Assembly (NCBI GenBank): GCA_913020495.1
Contig: CAJWBJ010000011.1
Span: 1 to 54,937 of the forward strand
DNA length: 54,937 nucleotides
DNA from: an uncultured Oleiphilus sp.
GTDB taxonomy: Bacteria > Pseudomonadota > Gammaproteobacteria > Pseudomonadales > Oleiphilaceae
Reading direction: 5' to 3'
The notes below the pieces were generated by a model that ran no database searches, had not been told where the DNA came from, and saw only the letters and a list, made by a program, of their open reading frames with translations. This document shows positions 36,547 to 46,018 of the stretch, piece after piece. Each line of letters opens with the position of its first letter. Position 1 is the stretch's first letter. Position numbers and translations under genes: made by a program.

Positions 36547-38388
36547 ATGCCTAATACCGACACAATAAATACTGATGTGATTTCACTCCGCCAGTTTGTT
36601 TCTAAGTTACCTGTTTTTTTATCAGGAATGCCTGGCAGAGTAAAAGGACTTTACATCGCAAATCGCAAGAATGATGATCTGCCGGTTGGTTTAGCTTTAT
36701 GTCTGGAGGACGCCTGTCGCCGTAACCCTCGCGGGACAGCTTTGATTTTTGAAGAGCGCGAATTAAATTATAAACAGTTAAATGCTTGGGTGAACCGGGT
36801 CGCTGATAGCCTAGTTCAAATGGGCGTTAAAAAAGGCGATGTCATTGCTGTCTTTATTGAAAACCGTCCTGAGTTGTTAGTCTGTATTGCTGCCATTTCC
36901 AAAATTGGTGCTGTGAGTGCTTTAGTGAATACCTCGCAACGAGGAGCCGTACTGGAGCATAGTATTCAGTTGGTCAAACCCTCCCGTATTATTGTTGGGG
37001 AAGAATTGTTTGGTGCTGTTGAAGAAGTAAAAGCAGCTTTACCGCAAGGGAATGATGCGCAGCTATACCTGTCAGACTGTGACACCTTAAAAGAGAATAC
37101 ATCAGCTCCAGAAGGTTGGACCGATCTTGCTGAAAAAGCTTGCTTAGGAAGCTCTCGAAACCCCTCGTCGAGTAAAGAACAGCGCGCTTCTGACCCTCTT
37201 TGTTATTTTTATACCTCTGGTACAACCGGTCTGCCAAAAGCGGCTATTTTGACTAATGGTCGATTTATGAAAGCTTATGGTGGCGTTGGTTTTGCAAGTA
37301 TTCAATTAAAATCCCATGACAGGGCCTATGTGACCTTACCTTTTTACCATGGAACTGCATTAATAGTTGGTTGGGGGAGTGTGCTTGCTGGTGCTGCTGG
37401 TTTGGTCATGGCTCGTCAGTTCTCAGCAAGTAAATTCTGGCCTGAAGTTAGGCGAACCAAAGTGACTGCTTTTTGTTATGTGGGAGAGCTATGTCGTTAT
37501 TTACTTGCTCAGCCAGTCAGTGCTGATGACAAGAATCATAATATTCGAATGATGTTTGGTAATGGTCTTCGGCCTAATTTATGGCGAGAATTTAAAACAC
37601 GTTTTAATGTGCCAAAAGTGATGGAGTTTTATGGTTCGAGTGAAGGTAATGTTGGTTTTCTAAATATTTTTAATCATGACTGCACCGTTGGTTTCACCAC
37701 GATCCCTTATGCGATTGTTGAGTATGACCTGGATCTTGATGATGCTATTCGTCAAAAGGATGGTTTTTTGCGGCGGGTTAAAAAAGGGCAGTCAGGCCTA
37801 CTGCTAGGTGAAATTAGTGATAAAAGCCCATTTGACGGTTATACCGACCCTGAAAAAACAGAAAAGACGATTTTGAGAAATGTTTTTAAAGCCGGTGATG
37901 CCTGGTTTAATACCGGCGACTTAATGCGTGACCAAGGCTTTCGTCACGCACAGTTTGTTGATCGATTAGGTGATACTTACCGCTGGAAAGGTGAAAATGT
38001 ATCTACCACAGAAGTTGAAAACTGTATTAGCACCTTTCCCGCAATCTTGGATGCCGTGGTTTATGGTGTTGAAATACCTAATACAAATGGACGTGCAGGC
38101 ATGGCAAATATCCGACTGCCAGATGGCGCCTCATTTGACTCGATTGCCTTTTATGAATATTTGAATAAACAATTGCCGGCTTTCTCTATACCGGTCTTTT
38201 TGCGCATTTCTCAAAAAATGGAAACTACTGGCACCTTTAAATATAAAAAAACAGACCTTAAAAAGAGCGGCTTTGACCTTGGTAAGGTTTCAGACCCAAT
38301 TTGGGTATGTTTGCCGGGAGAAAAAAATTATCAATTATTAGATAAAAATATTCAAAAGCGTATCGAACAAGGAGCGTTCAGGTATTAA
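36547..38388 (+). CDS. Long-chain/very-long-chain acyl-CoA synthetase (FATP-like)
   Basis: A 613-residue ANL-superfamily enzyme that activates fatty acids to acyl-CoA through an acyl-adenylate. The P-loop-like YFYTSGTTGLPKAAILTNGR segment, EFYGSSEGNVG, the NTGDLMRDQGF hinge region and RWKGENVSTTEVE are clear. N-terminal organisation and TSGTTGLPKAA resemble the FATP/SLC27-type long-chain synthetases rather than E. coli FadD. Its stop overlaps the proposed ATT start of the patatin gene, implying coupled translation and linked fatty-acid release/activation. Confidence 0.9.
   Translation: MPNTDTINTDVISLRQFVSKLPVFLSGMPGRVKGLYIANRKNDDLPVGLALCLEDACRRNPRGTALIFEERELNYKQLNAWVNRVADSLVQMGVKKGDVIAVFIENRPELLVCIAAISKIGAVSALVNTSQRGAVLEHSIQLVKPSRIIVGEELFGAVEEVKAALPQGNDAQLYLSDCDTLKENTSAPEGWTDLAEKACLGSSRNPSSSKEQRASDPLCYFYTSGTTGLPKAAILTNGRFMKAYGGVGFASIQLKSHDRAYVTLPFYHGTALIVGWGSVLAGAAGLVMARQFSASKFWPEVRRTKVTAFCYVGELCRYLLAQPVSADDKNHNIRMMFGNGLRPNLWREFKTRFNVPKVMEFYGSSEGNVGFLNIFNHDCTVGFTTIPYAIVEYDLDLDDAIRQKDGFLRRVKKGQSGLLLGEISDKSPFDGYTDPEKTEKTILRNVFKAGDAWFNTGDLMRDQGFRHAQFVDRLGDTYRWKGENVSTTEVENCISTFPAILDAVVYGVEIPNTNGRAGMANIRLPDGASFDSIAFYEYLNKQLPAFSIPVFLRISQKMETTGTFKYKKTDLKKSGFDLGKVSDPIWVCLPGEKNYQLLDKNIQKRIEQGAFRY
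38369..38386 (+). promoter_or_regulatory. Shine-Dalgarno and ATT start deciding the patatin N-terminus
   Basis: AAGGAG (38369-38374) lies 9 nt before ATT (38384-38386), and the preceding stop TAA (38386-38388) shares its T. The frame is open from 38342, and between there and TTG 38444 there is no ATG, GTG or TTG. AUU initiation is known from infC, where it makes the mRNA sensitive to IF3. Confidence 0.65.
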
Positions 38389-40615
38389 ATCTAAATTATT
38401 TATTTACGGTTTTATTCTTTTATTTTTACCTGTAAATGAATCCTTGGCTCGCCCAAAAATAGGATTGGCCCTTGGTGGCGGTGGTGCCAAAGGGGGCGCT
38501 CATATTGGTGTGTTGAAAGTGCTGGAGAGAGAGCGAATTCCGGTAGACCTTATCGCCGGGACGAGCATCGGTTCAATGATTGGTGCTTTATATGCATTAG
38601 GTTATGGCGCGAATGAAATTGAAGCAATCATGTTGTCGGTTCCTTGGAGTGAAGGCTATTCCGATACAATTCCTAGGCAGAACCTCCCTTTTCGCAATAA
38701 ACAGCGTGGCCAATTCAATCTGCCACTAAATTTAGGTTATGAAAATGCCGAACTGAAAACACCGAGCGGTTTTCTTTATGGGCAGAAAGCTTCGATGTTA
38801 TTGCGGCAAGCGATGGGAAATTTATCGACGTTTTCAAGCTTTGATGACCTACCCATCCCATACCGCGCGATAGCCACGAATCTAAGCACCAATGACTCAG
38901 TGCGACTCAGCTCTGGCGATTTATTGACAGCCACTAGGGCGTCGTCAAGTGTGCCTGGTATTTTAGCCCCCATTAAATATGGCGATATGTTGCTGGTTGA
39001 TGGCGGTATTACGAATAATATCCCGATTGATGTGGTGCAATCGATGGGCGCGGATAATGTTATCGCCATTGATATTGGTGACAATCTGGTTGGAAAGCAT
39101 GACTTAACCAGTACCTTTTCGATATTAGCTCAACTCTCAAGCTTCCTAACGGTGGCTTCGGCTGAAAAACAAAAAATACTCTTAACCGAAGGCGATATCA
39201 TTATTCGCCCAGAGATCGACCATTTAAGTACGACAGACTGGTCAACTTTTTCTGATGGAATTATTGCGGGAGAAAAGGCGGCTCAGCATTATATCAGCGC
39301 ATTACAGGTTTTAAGTTTGAGCGAAGAAGAGTATCAAGCTTATCGTCAGCAGAAAAAGCATAAACATGAGCAACTGTTAAATCAATCTCAAAGCCCTATT
39401 ACTGAGATCACTATTCAAAATGAGTCGCTTGTAAATGAAGCATTTATTCGTAAACAGTTAGCCCTACCCGTTAATCAAAATGTGGATAGACGTCAGCTAA
39501 ATCAAGCGATTCAGCGTGTTTATGAAACGGATGAATTTCAGAGAGTCGATGCGGAAATTGTTGATAATGGATCGCAGCGTAAGCTAATCGTATCCAGTGA
39601 AGGTAAGTCCTGGGGGCCAAATTTTCTTGAGTTTGGTCTGGGTTGGGAAACAAATTTTACTGATAAATCAGCTATTGATTTAGATTTTGCTTACATGGCA
39701 ACAAATTTAACGAAATACGGTGGGGAGTGGCGAACGCAGTTAGAGCTAGGGAATGAAACAGCTTTGAATACTGAGTTATATTTTCCTTTGACATCAGTTC
39801 GTTCATTTTACAGTAGGGGTAAGTACAGCTTTGAGTCGATTGATTTAAACGTTCCGTCTAGCTTTCAACTTCCGTTAAGTTTAGAGCAAAATAACAATCG
39901 GCTGATTCATGGCTTTGGTTATAATTTTACTCGCAACAGTTTTATAGAATTGGGTGCTATCGCCGAGAAAGGACAGATAAGTAATGACGCTTTGTTAAAT
40001 GATAAAATTAACTACGATGCTTTTGGTAGCTATTTGAGTTTTGGTTTTGATAATTTGGACAGTGCTAGTTTTCCTACTCATGGAAAGCGTTTAGTTGTGA
40101 GAGTCACTAACCGGCTTGAAGACGTCAAGAATACAAGCTTCTTTAATGGTGACCTAACTCAATTAGGTGGACGAACGCTACAGCTACAGGTTGAATGGAA
40201 AGGGGCATTAAAGATAGGTAGTCATTCAATTGTGACGAAAACCGATTTTTCACGAACCTATACCGACAAACAAGATAGCAGTGTTTATATTTCTAGACTG
40301 GGCGGATTTTTAAACTTGTCAGGATATGATAGTAATGAGCTAAGTGGGCCACATAAAGCATTTACCGCGCTCATTTATCAATATAATTTAAGAGAAAACC
40401 TGTTTGGACAAACTAAGTTGCCGCTTTATTTGGGTTTTAGTGCTGAGGCTGGAAATATTTGGGGCCATCAAGCCGACATCGACCTTAAAGATATGATTTT
40501 TGGTGGTAGTCTTTACTTAGGAACCGATACGGTTATGGGGCCGGTTGCACTAGGTTATGGTTATAATAATGAGAATGAACAATCAGTTTACTTTTATTTA
40601 GGCTACGAACTGTAA
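38384..40615 (+). CDS. PlpD-type patatin phospholipase/autotransporter with ATT start
   Basis: A 743-residue protein: signal peptide, patatin domain, POTRA, 16-strand-type beta-barrel. Patatin motifs are GLALGGGGAKGGAHIG (oxyanion loop), AGTSIGSMIG (Ser nucleophile) and VDGGITNNIP (Asp of the dyad). A POTRA domain (about residues 325-400) and a BamA/TamA-like barrel ending in FYLGYEL follow. Canonical starts exist only from TTG 38444, leaving no export signal. ATT 38384 with a perfect AAGGAG 9 nt upstream adds MKSKLFIYGFILL...NESLA, an ideal signal peptide. The ATT overlaps the preceding stop. It should be a type Vd secreted lipase. Confidence 0.85.
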   Translation: MKSKLFIYGFILLFLPVNESLARPKIGLALGGGGAKGGAHIGVLKVLERERIPVDLIAGTSIGSMIGALYALGYGANEIEAIMLSVPWSEGYSDTIPRQNLPFRNKQRGQFNLPLNLGYENAELKTPSGFLYGQKASMLLRQAMGNLSTFSSFDDLPIPYRAIATNLSTNDSVRLSSGDLLTATRASSSVPGILAPIKYGDMLLVDGGITNNIPIDVVQSMGADNVIAIDIGDNLVGKHDLTSTFSILAQLSSFLTVASAEKQKILLTEGDIIIRPEIDHLSTTDWSTFSDGIIAGEKAAQHYISALQVLSLSEEEYQAYRQQKKHKHEQLLNQSQSPITEITIQNESLVNEAFIRKQLALPVNQNVDRRQLNQAIQRVYETDEFQRVDAEIVDNGSQRKLIVSSEGKSWGPNFLEFGLGWETNFTDKSAIDLDFAYMATNLTKYGGEWRTQLELGNETALNTELYFPLTSVRSFYSRGKYSFESIDLNVPSSFQLPLSLEQNNNRLIHGFGYNFTRNSFIELGAIAEKGQISNDALLNDKINYDAFGSYLSFGFDNLDSASFPTHGKRLVVRVTNRLEDVKNTSFFNGDLTQLGGRTLQLQVEWKGALKIGSHSIVTKTDFSRTYTDKQDSSVYISRLGGFLNLSGYDSNELSGPHKAFTALIYQYNLRENLFGQTKLPLYLGFSAEAGNIWGHQADIDLKDMIFGGSLYLGTDTVMGPVALGYGYNNENEQSVYFYLGYEL

Positions 40616-40981
40616 ATGACGGAAGTACAGCAAATATCACTTAACTCATTTGTACGAAAAACACCTGGTTCCAGTGCTCTGAAGCTTAAAATAAGATCAA
40701 CGGGTGCTCGGCTAACGCGAAAGGGGCGTTCGCGTAATTGGCTTTTGCAGGCGAATAACCAGCAAATACTTGAAGTGATTAAACTGATTCAACTCTCGGG
40801 AGAAGAGGGGTGGTTTTGGGTAACTAAAAAACTGTCGGAGAGTAAGCGCCAACTAAATCATGAGGAATTAGTGTTGCTTGCAAGAGAGAGCCCTAGCATG
40901 ACTGTGACAGAATTAATGGCGATGACTGATTGTAAGCTTGCCGAAGCACGTGGAGTATTAGATCAACTGGAATGGGAATAA
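40616..40981 (+). CDS. Conserved small protein, RRF_GI-like (ribosome recycling factor family by name)
   Basis: A 121-residue basic protein. The N-terminal half has LTRKGRSRNWLLQANNQQ and the C-terminal part a helix-turn-helix-like stretch MTVTELMAMTDCKLAEARGVLD ending in EW. This resembles the small RRF_GI-type family annotated as ribosome recycling factor in Vibrio relatives; it has no similarity to true Frr in what I see. The name says little about function. Its ATG immediately follows the patatin stop, so it is probably co-translated. Confidence 0.5.
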   Translation: MTEVQQISLNSFVRKTPGSSALKLKIRSTGARLTRKGRSRNWLLQANNQQILEVIKLIQLSGEEGWFWVTKKLSESKRQLNHEELVLLARESPSMTVTELMAMTDCKLAEARGVLDQLEWE

Positions 40982-41011
40982 CCTAAAAATCACCATACTT
41001 AAGGATGCATT

Positions 41012-41545
41012 ATGAACAGTGTAATCAGTTTTTGGTTCGAAGAGCTTGAACCTCGACAGCATTGGGTTAAAGATAAAGGTTTGGATGAATTAATTGTGCA
41101 GCGCTTTTCGACACTTCATCGAGCTGCAGCTCAAGGTGAGCTTTGGGCGTGGCGCGAAACACCCGAAGGGCGCTTGGCTGAAATTCTGATTCTGGATCAG
41201 TTCTCTCGAAATATGTTTCGTGATCAGGCAAAAAGCTTTGCCTTTGATCGTATGGCATTAGTGTTAGCTCAGGAAGCCGTATTTCAAAAAATGGATAGGT
41301 TGTTGCCTGTCGACAAAAGATGCTTTTTATATCTTCCTTTTATGCATAGTGAGTCTTTGGTTGTTCACGAACAGGCCATGAAATTATTTGACCAAAAAGG
41401 CATGGAAGACAACTTTAGGTTTGAAAAACGACACAAAGAAATAATTGAACGTTTTGGTCGTTATCCACATCGAAATGAAATTTTAAATCGCCAGTCGTCT
41501 CCTGAAGAACTTGCGTTTCTGCAGGAACCGGGCTCATCTTTTTAA
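41012..41545 (+). CDS. DUF924 family protein
   Basis: A 177-residue, mostly helical protein with the DUF924 signatures VISFWFEELEPRQHW, EILILDQFSRNMFRD, RCFLYLPFMHSES and RFGRYPHRN. The family adopts a TPR-like helical fold and is widespread in proteobacteria without a known reaction. AAGGAT lies upstream of the ATG at 41012. It converges with queE with only 7 nt between the stops. Confidence 0.9.
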   Translation: MNSVISFWFEELEPRQHWVKDKGLDELIVQRFSTLHRAAAQGELWAWRETPEGRLAEILILDQFSRNMFRDQAKSFAFDRMALVLAQEAVFQKMDRLLPVDKRCFLYLPFMHSESLVVHEQAMKLFDQKGMEDNFRFEKRHKEIIERFGRYPHRNEILNRQSSPEELAFLQEPGSSF

Positions 41546-41552
41546 ACTGTAT

Positions 41553-42218
41553 TTAGTCAATACCGAGTAGTTTATGAAGTTGCAGCGTTAAGCGCCACTG
41601 CGGGTGCTGTAAACAATAATCCAAAGCTTTCTGGGTATTGGTTTTCTTTTTAGGGTCGTTGCCGAAACGAATTAATGGGTCCGCCATGGGCGATAAAAAG
41701 AAATGAGAAGCGGTGAAATTCTCAAAGTGTTCAGGTCGTGCTTTTTCTTGAGGGTAAACGAGCTTCAGTTCATCGCAGTAATCAAAAACGACTTTAGCAT
41801 CCGCTTTTGGGCTCAAGCAGACCCAATCTACGTTGTCAGGCAAAGGTAAGGTGCCATTACTTTCTATGGCAACTTCAAAGCCTTGTTCGTGCATGTGATG
41901 AATAAGCGCATCATCTAGTTGGAGTAAGGGCTCACCACCAGTAAAAATCACATAAGGTTTCGAGTTTTCTGAAACGCCAACCTTGGGCCACATTGCCAAA
42001 ATGGTACTGGATAATGACTGTGCGGTATCAAACTCCCCTCCATTTTGCCCATCAGTGCCTAAAATATCAGTATCACAAAAGTTGCATATTGCGTTGGCGC
42101 GGCTGTCTTCCCGCCCATTCCATAAATTACATTTACTAAAACGGCAGAAAACAGCTGCTCGGCCAGCTCTAGCGCCTTCGCCTTGAAGGCTATAGAACAT
42201 TTCTTTAACTCGATACAT
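41553..42218 (-). CDS. queE: 7-carboxy-7-deazaguanine synthase
   Basis: A 221-residue radical SAM enzyme of queuosine/preQ0 synthesis. It starts MYRVKEMFYSLQGEGARAGR, with cluster cysteines in CRFSKCNLW and CNFCDTD; the enlarged spacing between them is characteristic of QueE. VIFTGGEPLLQ and LSPKADAK follow. It is 37 nt downstream of the DUF4124 gene on the same strand. No other que genes are present here. Confidence 0.94.
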   Translation of the reverse strand: MYRVKEMFYSLQGEGARAGRAAVFCRFSKCNLWNGREDSRANAICNFCDTDILGTDGQNGGEFDTAQSLSSTILAMWPKVGVSENSKPYVIFTGGEPLLQLDDALIHHMHEQGFEVAIESNGTLPLPDNVDWVCLSPKADAKVVFDYCDELKLVYPQEKARPEHFENFTASHFFLSPMADPLIRFGNDPKKKTNTQKALDYCLQHPQWRLTLQLHKLLGID

Positions 42219-42255
42219 AGTTGGTTCTTAGTGTTGGGATATTGAGTGAGATAAA

Positions 42256-42750
42256 TTATTTAGTGCTATTTTCGTTCATAGCATCTAATTGGGCATTACG
42301 GTTATCCATTAAACCCTGAACTTTTTGCGCATCATTCAAAACATTCATCGCACGGTCAAGTGAAAGTATGTTGCTTGCAGGAATGTCTGTTTGATTTGTC
42401 ATTTTAGGGGCATTAAGTGTTGCAGGCTGATCTTCTTTAGACGGCATAGGAAAGCTTTTAATAACATTAGTATTACTGTCTACCTCAATAGTTGAGACAT
42501 TAGGGTCATTCTTGGGTGGCGTATCGCCATAATGCCAGGTGCCTTGCTTATCTTGCCATTTATAGAACTTTTGAGAGCTTGTAGAGGGTAAAGATGTGGG
42601 CGTTTGGTCAGACGTAAAGGCAGAGGGAATTAGATCTTTAGGTTCTGGCATTGAAAACATTGGTTTGCCATTTTGATTTTTCATGAAAAAGGGGAAAGCA
42701 ATTGCTGCGCCTAACAAAGCGAGGGTGAGTAAACGATAAATCCATTTCAT
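42256..42750 (-). CDS. DUF4124 domain protein, membrane-anchored
   Basis: A 164-residue protein with an N-terminal signal-anchor (residues about 4-22, LLTLALLGAAIAFPFF). A DUF4124 motif FYKWQDKQGTWHYGDTPP lies near residues 60-80, and a low-complexity tail follows. The family is periplasmic and of unknown function; the W/Y-rich motif resembles a small beta domain. It lies just downstream of the TIGR02444 gene (6-nt gap), likely in one operon with queE. Confidence 0.82.
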   Translation of the reverse strand: MKWIYRLLTLALLGAAIAFPFFMKNQNGKPMFSMPEPKDLIPSAFTSDQTPTSLPSTSSQKFYKWQDKQGTWHYGDTPPKNDPNVSTIEVDSNTNVIKSFPMPSKEDQPATLNAPKMTNQTDIPASNILSLDRAMNVLNDAQKVQGLMDNRNAQLDAMNENSTK

Positions 42751-42756
42751 GGTTTT

Positions 42757-43371
42757 TTATGCCTTTGGTGCTGCTGTCAGAGAGTCAATACATGCTGAAA
42801 TATGCGAAGCCGGATGTATAGGTAGGCATGCTTGAATTAATAATAATAGGTCGGATTGATCAAGTTTACCGCTTTTGTTTTTTAGCTTATCAGGAAGAGT
42901 ACTCGTTTGGTGGTGCGTTGAACAGGCTAATAAATTCGAGGTTAAAGTATATAAAGTATTGTCATTAGTTTGATTGTCTCTAATTTTCTGGTCTTTTTTT
43001 GATATTTTCTGCGCACAACTAAATAATAATGCTTGTTCTATTTGTTCTGCTAGTAGTTCACTGCTTTGTATTTGGGGTTTGAGTGCCGGATTTGGTAACT
43101 GCTTGGGAATTGTTTGGCGAACGGTACGTAAAGGTATAACTACTTGCTGGTGCCAGGGTTTTGTTGTCTGAACCAGAAGCTCAAGGTGCTCCTCAATTAT
43201 TTTTCTTTCAAGCCCAAGCCACATTGAAAAAAGCAGCAAATTAATGCGAAAGGACTGTTTGTCCTGAAGCCTAAGTAAGGTTTCTTGTACTTCTTTTTTC
43301 TGCCATAAAGCGAGTGAAAACTGCCAGAATTCATTGTCTAGCTCAAGGTTGTCAGGTAATTGAATCATCAT
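42757..43371 (-). CDS. TIGR02444 family protein (DUF2390)
   Basis: About 204 residues. The N-terminal half (ELDNEFWQFSLALWQKKEVQ, then INLLLFSMWLGLERK and KPWHQQVVIPLRTVRQ) matches the TIGR02444 pattern, of unknown function. The C-terminal half is not conserved. The start is uncertain: ATG 43371 or 43368 gives the family N-terminus, while the frame extends to 43410 without better evidence. It is divergent from the ABC-F gene, whose neighbour it commonly is. Confidence 0.8.
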   Translation of the reverse strand: MMIQLPDNLELDNEFWQFSLALWQKKEVQETLLRLQDKQSFRINLLLFSMWLGLERKIIEEHLELLVQTTKPWHQQVVIPLRTVRQTIPKQLPNPALKPQIQSSELLAEQIEQALLFSCAQKISKKDQKIRDNQTNDNTLYTLTSNLLACSTHHQTSTLPDKLKNKSGKLDQSDLLLLIQACLPIHPASHISACIDSLTAAPKA

Positions 43372-43463
43372 AATGTTAAGAATAACCCGATACATAAAAT
43401 TAAGCATCATTGAAGTTATGTGAGATATCCGTTAACGTCGCGGTTTTTGCGAGCCATCCTTAC

Positions 43464-45392
43464 ATGCTGAAGATTAATGAACTAACCCTTAGGCGAGGGC
43501 CTGAACCTTTACTGGAAGATGCGAATGCAATTGTTCATGGTGGGCAGCGTGTCGCAATTATTGGTGCCAATGGTGCAGGGAAGACGAGTTTATTCAAGCT
43601 GATTTTAGGTGAACTAACGCCAGATGCGGGAGAGTTCAGTTTGCCTGGCCGCTGCCGTATTGCACATATGGAGCAAGAAGTTACGGCTGGTGATCGTTTA
43701 GCTTTAGATTATGTTTTAGATGGTCATCACCTTTTAAGAGAGCTAGAGCAGAAACTTAGCATTGCAGAAGAAAAAGATGATCACAACCAAATTGCACATT
43801 TGCATGGTGAGCTGGAGGCGATTGGTGCGTACGAAGCACCTGTAACGGCTGAAAAACTACTTCATGGCCTGGGTTTTCAGCAACATGAGCTGGCTAAACC
43901 TGTGAATGACTTTTCTGGTGGTTGGCGTATACGTTTGAATTTGGCACAAGCGCTTATGTGCCCGTCAGACCTATTGTTACTTGATGAGCCGACTAACCAC
44001 CTGGACTTAGAAGCTGTTATCTGGCTTGAACAGTGGTTAAAGCGTTACACGGGAACCATCTTATTTATCTCTCATGACAGAGACTTTATTGATACGGTCG
44101 CGACCCATATTCTTCACTTTGAACACAAGAAACTGAATCAATATAAAGGCTCTTATAGTGATTTTGAACAGCAACGAGCACAGAAATTAGCGCAGCATCA
44201 ATCACAGTACGAGAAGCAACAACAACGTATCGGTGAAATTCAGTCTTTCGTCAATCGCTTCAAAGCGAAAGCAACCAAAGCCAAGCAAGCTCAAAGTAGA
44301 ATGAAAGAGTTAGAGCGAATGGAAACGATTGCGCCGGCTCATATTGACTCGCCCTTTAATTTTAGTTTTCCTGAGGCTGAAAAAGTATCTAGCCCGCTAC
44401 TAACTATCCAAAAATCAGATCTTGGTTATCGTGACAAAGTAGTGCTTAATAACTTTACGGCAAGTATTTTGCCCGGTACTCGGGTCGGTTTATTGGGGCC
44501 AAATGGTGCTGGAAAGTCAACATTAGTGAAAAGCTTAGTGGGCGATTTGGCTCAAATAAATGGCCAGCGAGCAGAAGGCGAACACTTAAAGATAGGTTAT
44601 TTTGCCCAGCATCAATTAGAAGAACTCGATTTAACGGCAAGCCCTTTTCTGCACCTGCAACGCATAAGGCCTACAGCAACAGATCATGAAATACGCAACT
44701 TCCTAGGTGGGTTTGATTTTCGAGGCGATTCAGCGCTTGAGGTAATTACTCGCTTTTCTGGCGGAGAAAAAGCTCGTTTAGCCTTAGCGATTATTGCCTG
44801 GCAAAAGCCCAATTTATTAATGCTGGATGAGCCAACGAACCACCTTGACCTTGAAATGAGGCATGCCCTGACAATGGCGCTTCAGGCATTTCAAGGTGCT
44901 ATTTTAATCGTATCTCACGATCGGCATTTATTGAAGAACACGGTTGATACTTTCTGGCTTGTCGCAAATGGTCGAGTTGAAGAATTTTCGGGTGATTTAC
45001 ATGACTACGAAAATTGGTTGCAGGCATACCATAGTGATAATAAGCGAGTCGATAAAAATGAGTCTGATGCGGATAACGCTTCACTGCTACAAGGAGAGTC
45101 AGCAGAAGATCGTAAAGATAGAAAACGCGTCGCGGCAGAAAAACGCAAACGGCTAAGCCCTTTAAAGAAGAAGCTTTCGAAAGCTGAATCAGACATGTCA
45201 AAGCACCAAGAGCAATTAGTGTTACTGGAGGAAGCGCTTGCAGATGCAGACTTGTATCAAGCGGTAAATAAAGAAAAGCTAAAAGTGATTCTGGATCAGC
45301 AAACTCAACACAAGCAAGCTTTGGAGGATGTTGAGCTTGCATGGTTTGAGTTGAGCGAAGAAATAGAAGTCGCTGAGAAAAATGATGATTAA
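43464..45392 (+). CDS. ABC-F ATPase, YheS-like
   Basis: A 642-residue soluble protein with two ABC cassettes and no membrane domain. Cassette 1 has GANGAGKTS, FSGGWRIRLNLAQAL and LLLLDEPTNHLD. Cassette 2 has GPNGAGKST, FSGGEKARLALAI and LMLDEPTNHLD. A charged linker (about 230-300) and a C-terminal coiled coil (about 540-635) complete the YheS/Uup-like plan. ABC-F proteins act on the ribosomal E site. The start is ATG 43464 (MLKINELTLRRGPEPLLED); the upstream TTG 43410 extension is rejected. Confidence 0.92.
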   Translation: MLKINELTLRRGPEPLLEDANAIVHGGQRVAIIGANGAGKTSLFKLILGELTPDAGEFSLPGRCRIAHMEQEVTAGDRLALDYVLDGHHLLRELEQKLSIAEEKDDHNQIAHLHGELEAIGAYEAPVTAEKLLHGLGFQQHELAKPVNDFSGGWRIRLNLAQALMCPSDLLLLDEPTNHLDLEAVIWLEQWLKRYTGTILFISHDRDFIDTVATHILHFEHKKLNQYKGSYSDFEQQRAQKLAQHQSQYEKQQQRIGEIQSFVNRFKAKATKAKQAQSRMKELERMETIAPAHIDSPFNFSFPEAEKVSSPLLTIQKSDLGYRDKVVLNNFTASILPGTRVGLLGPNGAGKSTLVKSLVGDLAQINGQRAEGEHLKIGYFAQHQLEELDLTASPFLHLQRIRPTATDHEIRNFLGGFDFRGDSALEVITRFSGGEKARLALAIIAWQKPNLLMLDEPTNHLDLEMRHALTMALQAFQGAILIVSHDRHLLKNTVDTFWLVANGRVEEFSGDLHDYENWLQAYHSDNKRVDKNESDADNASLLQGESAEDRKDRKRVAAEKRKRLSPLKKKLSKAESDMSKHQEQLVLLEEALADADLYQAVNKEKLKVILDQQTQHKQALEDVELAWFELSEEIEVAEKNDD

Positions 45393-45422
45393 ATAGGCAA
45401 ATCAGCCGACTTGCTTTTTAGT

Positions 45423-45941
45423 TTAATTTTTTTCAAGTTGGCTTAGTTCTTCCTCCATACTGTCAAGCAGCTTCATTACGCGTTTTTGGACAATGGGACC
45501 AATGGCTTTTGCGTGTGTTTTAGCTTCATTCTGACTTCTTTTACTAATATCAATCGAATGCTTCATTAACTGCTGCCCCGCAGAGCTATTAAAGAAATTG
45601 ACCAAGTCCTGCATTTGACTTACGGAGAAGTATTCATCGTATAAACCATAAAAAATATCGTTGAGCTTATTGTTCAGTACAAACTCTTCGCGCATGACTG
45701 TTTTGACTTCTGAGTAGACTATTTTTTGGAGGTCTTTATCTACAGAATTGCTGCCTTTAGATAGTGCTGCAAGGATTTGATTGCTTAGGCCGGATGTCAT
45801 AAGAGGTATAAGTTTTGCTGTTTGGTTGATTTCAAGCAGTTGATCAACCAATTTGCGTTTCTCAGGGGTGATGGGCTCAGCCCAAGTGTTATTAATACAG
45901 ATAATGAAAGGTAGTAATAAAAACGATATACGAGCAAACAT
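45423..45941 (-). CDS. DUF2059 family secreted protein
   Basis: A 172-residue protein with a signal peptide (MFARISFLLLPFIICINNTW, cleavage likely after WAE). A helical DUF2059 domain follows, with YDEYFSVSQMQDLVNFFNSS near residues 100-120 and SSAGQQLM. It should be periplasmic; the family function is unknown. It is convergent with the ABC-F gene and stands alone. Confidence 0.85.
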   Translation of the reverse strand: MFARISFLLLPFIICINNTWAEPITPEKRKLVDQLLEINQTAKLIPLMTSGLSNQILAALSKGSNSVDKDLQKIVYSEVKTVMREEFVLNNKLNDIFYGLYDEYFSVSQMQDLVNFFNSSAGQQLMKHSIDISKRSQNEAKTHAKAIGPIVQKRVMKLLDSMEEELSQLEKN

Positions 45942-46018
45942 GTGATTTTCCTATTGAGTGAACAGTTAGTATAGACACAAGAGCTCGTATTCAAAGTGTA
46001 CGTTACTCTTGCACGCTA

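Noticed and set aside
38444-40615. TTG start for the patatin gene
   Set aside because: It would give a barrel protein without an export signal, while the extended frame supplies one with a perfect Shine-Dalgarno.
44899-45342. 147-residue frame antisense to the ABC-F gene
   Set aside because: It lies wholly inside a conserved gene with clear motifs and has no ribosome site.
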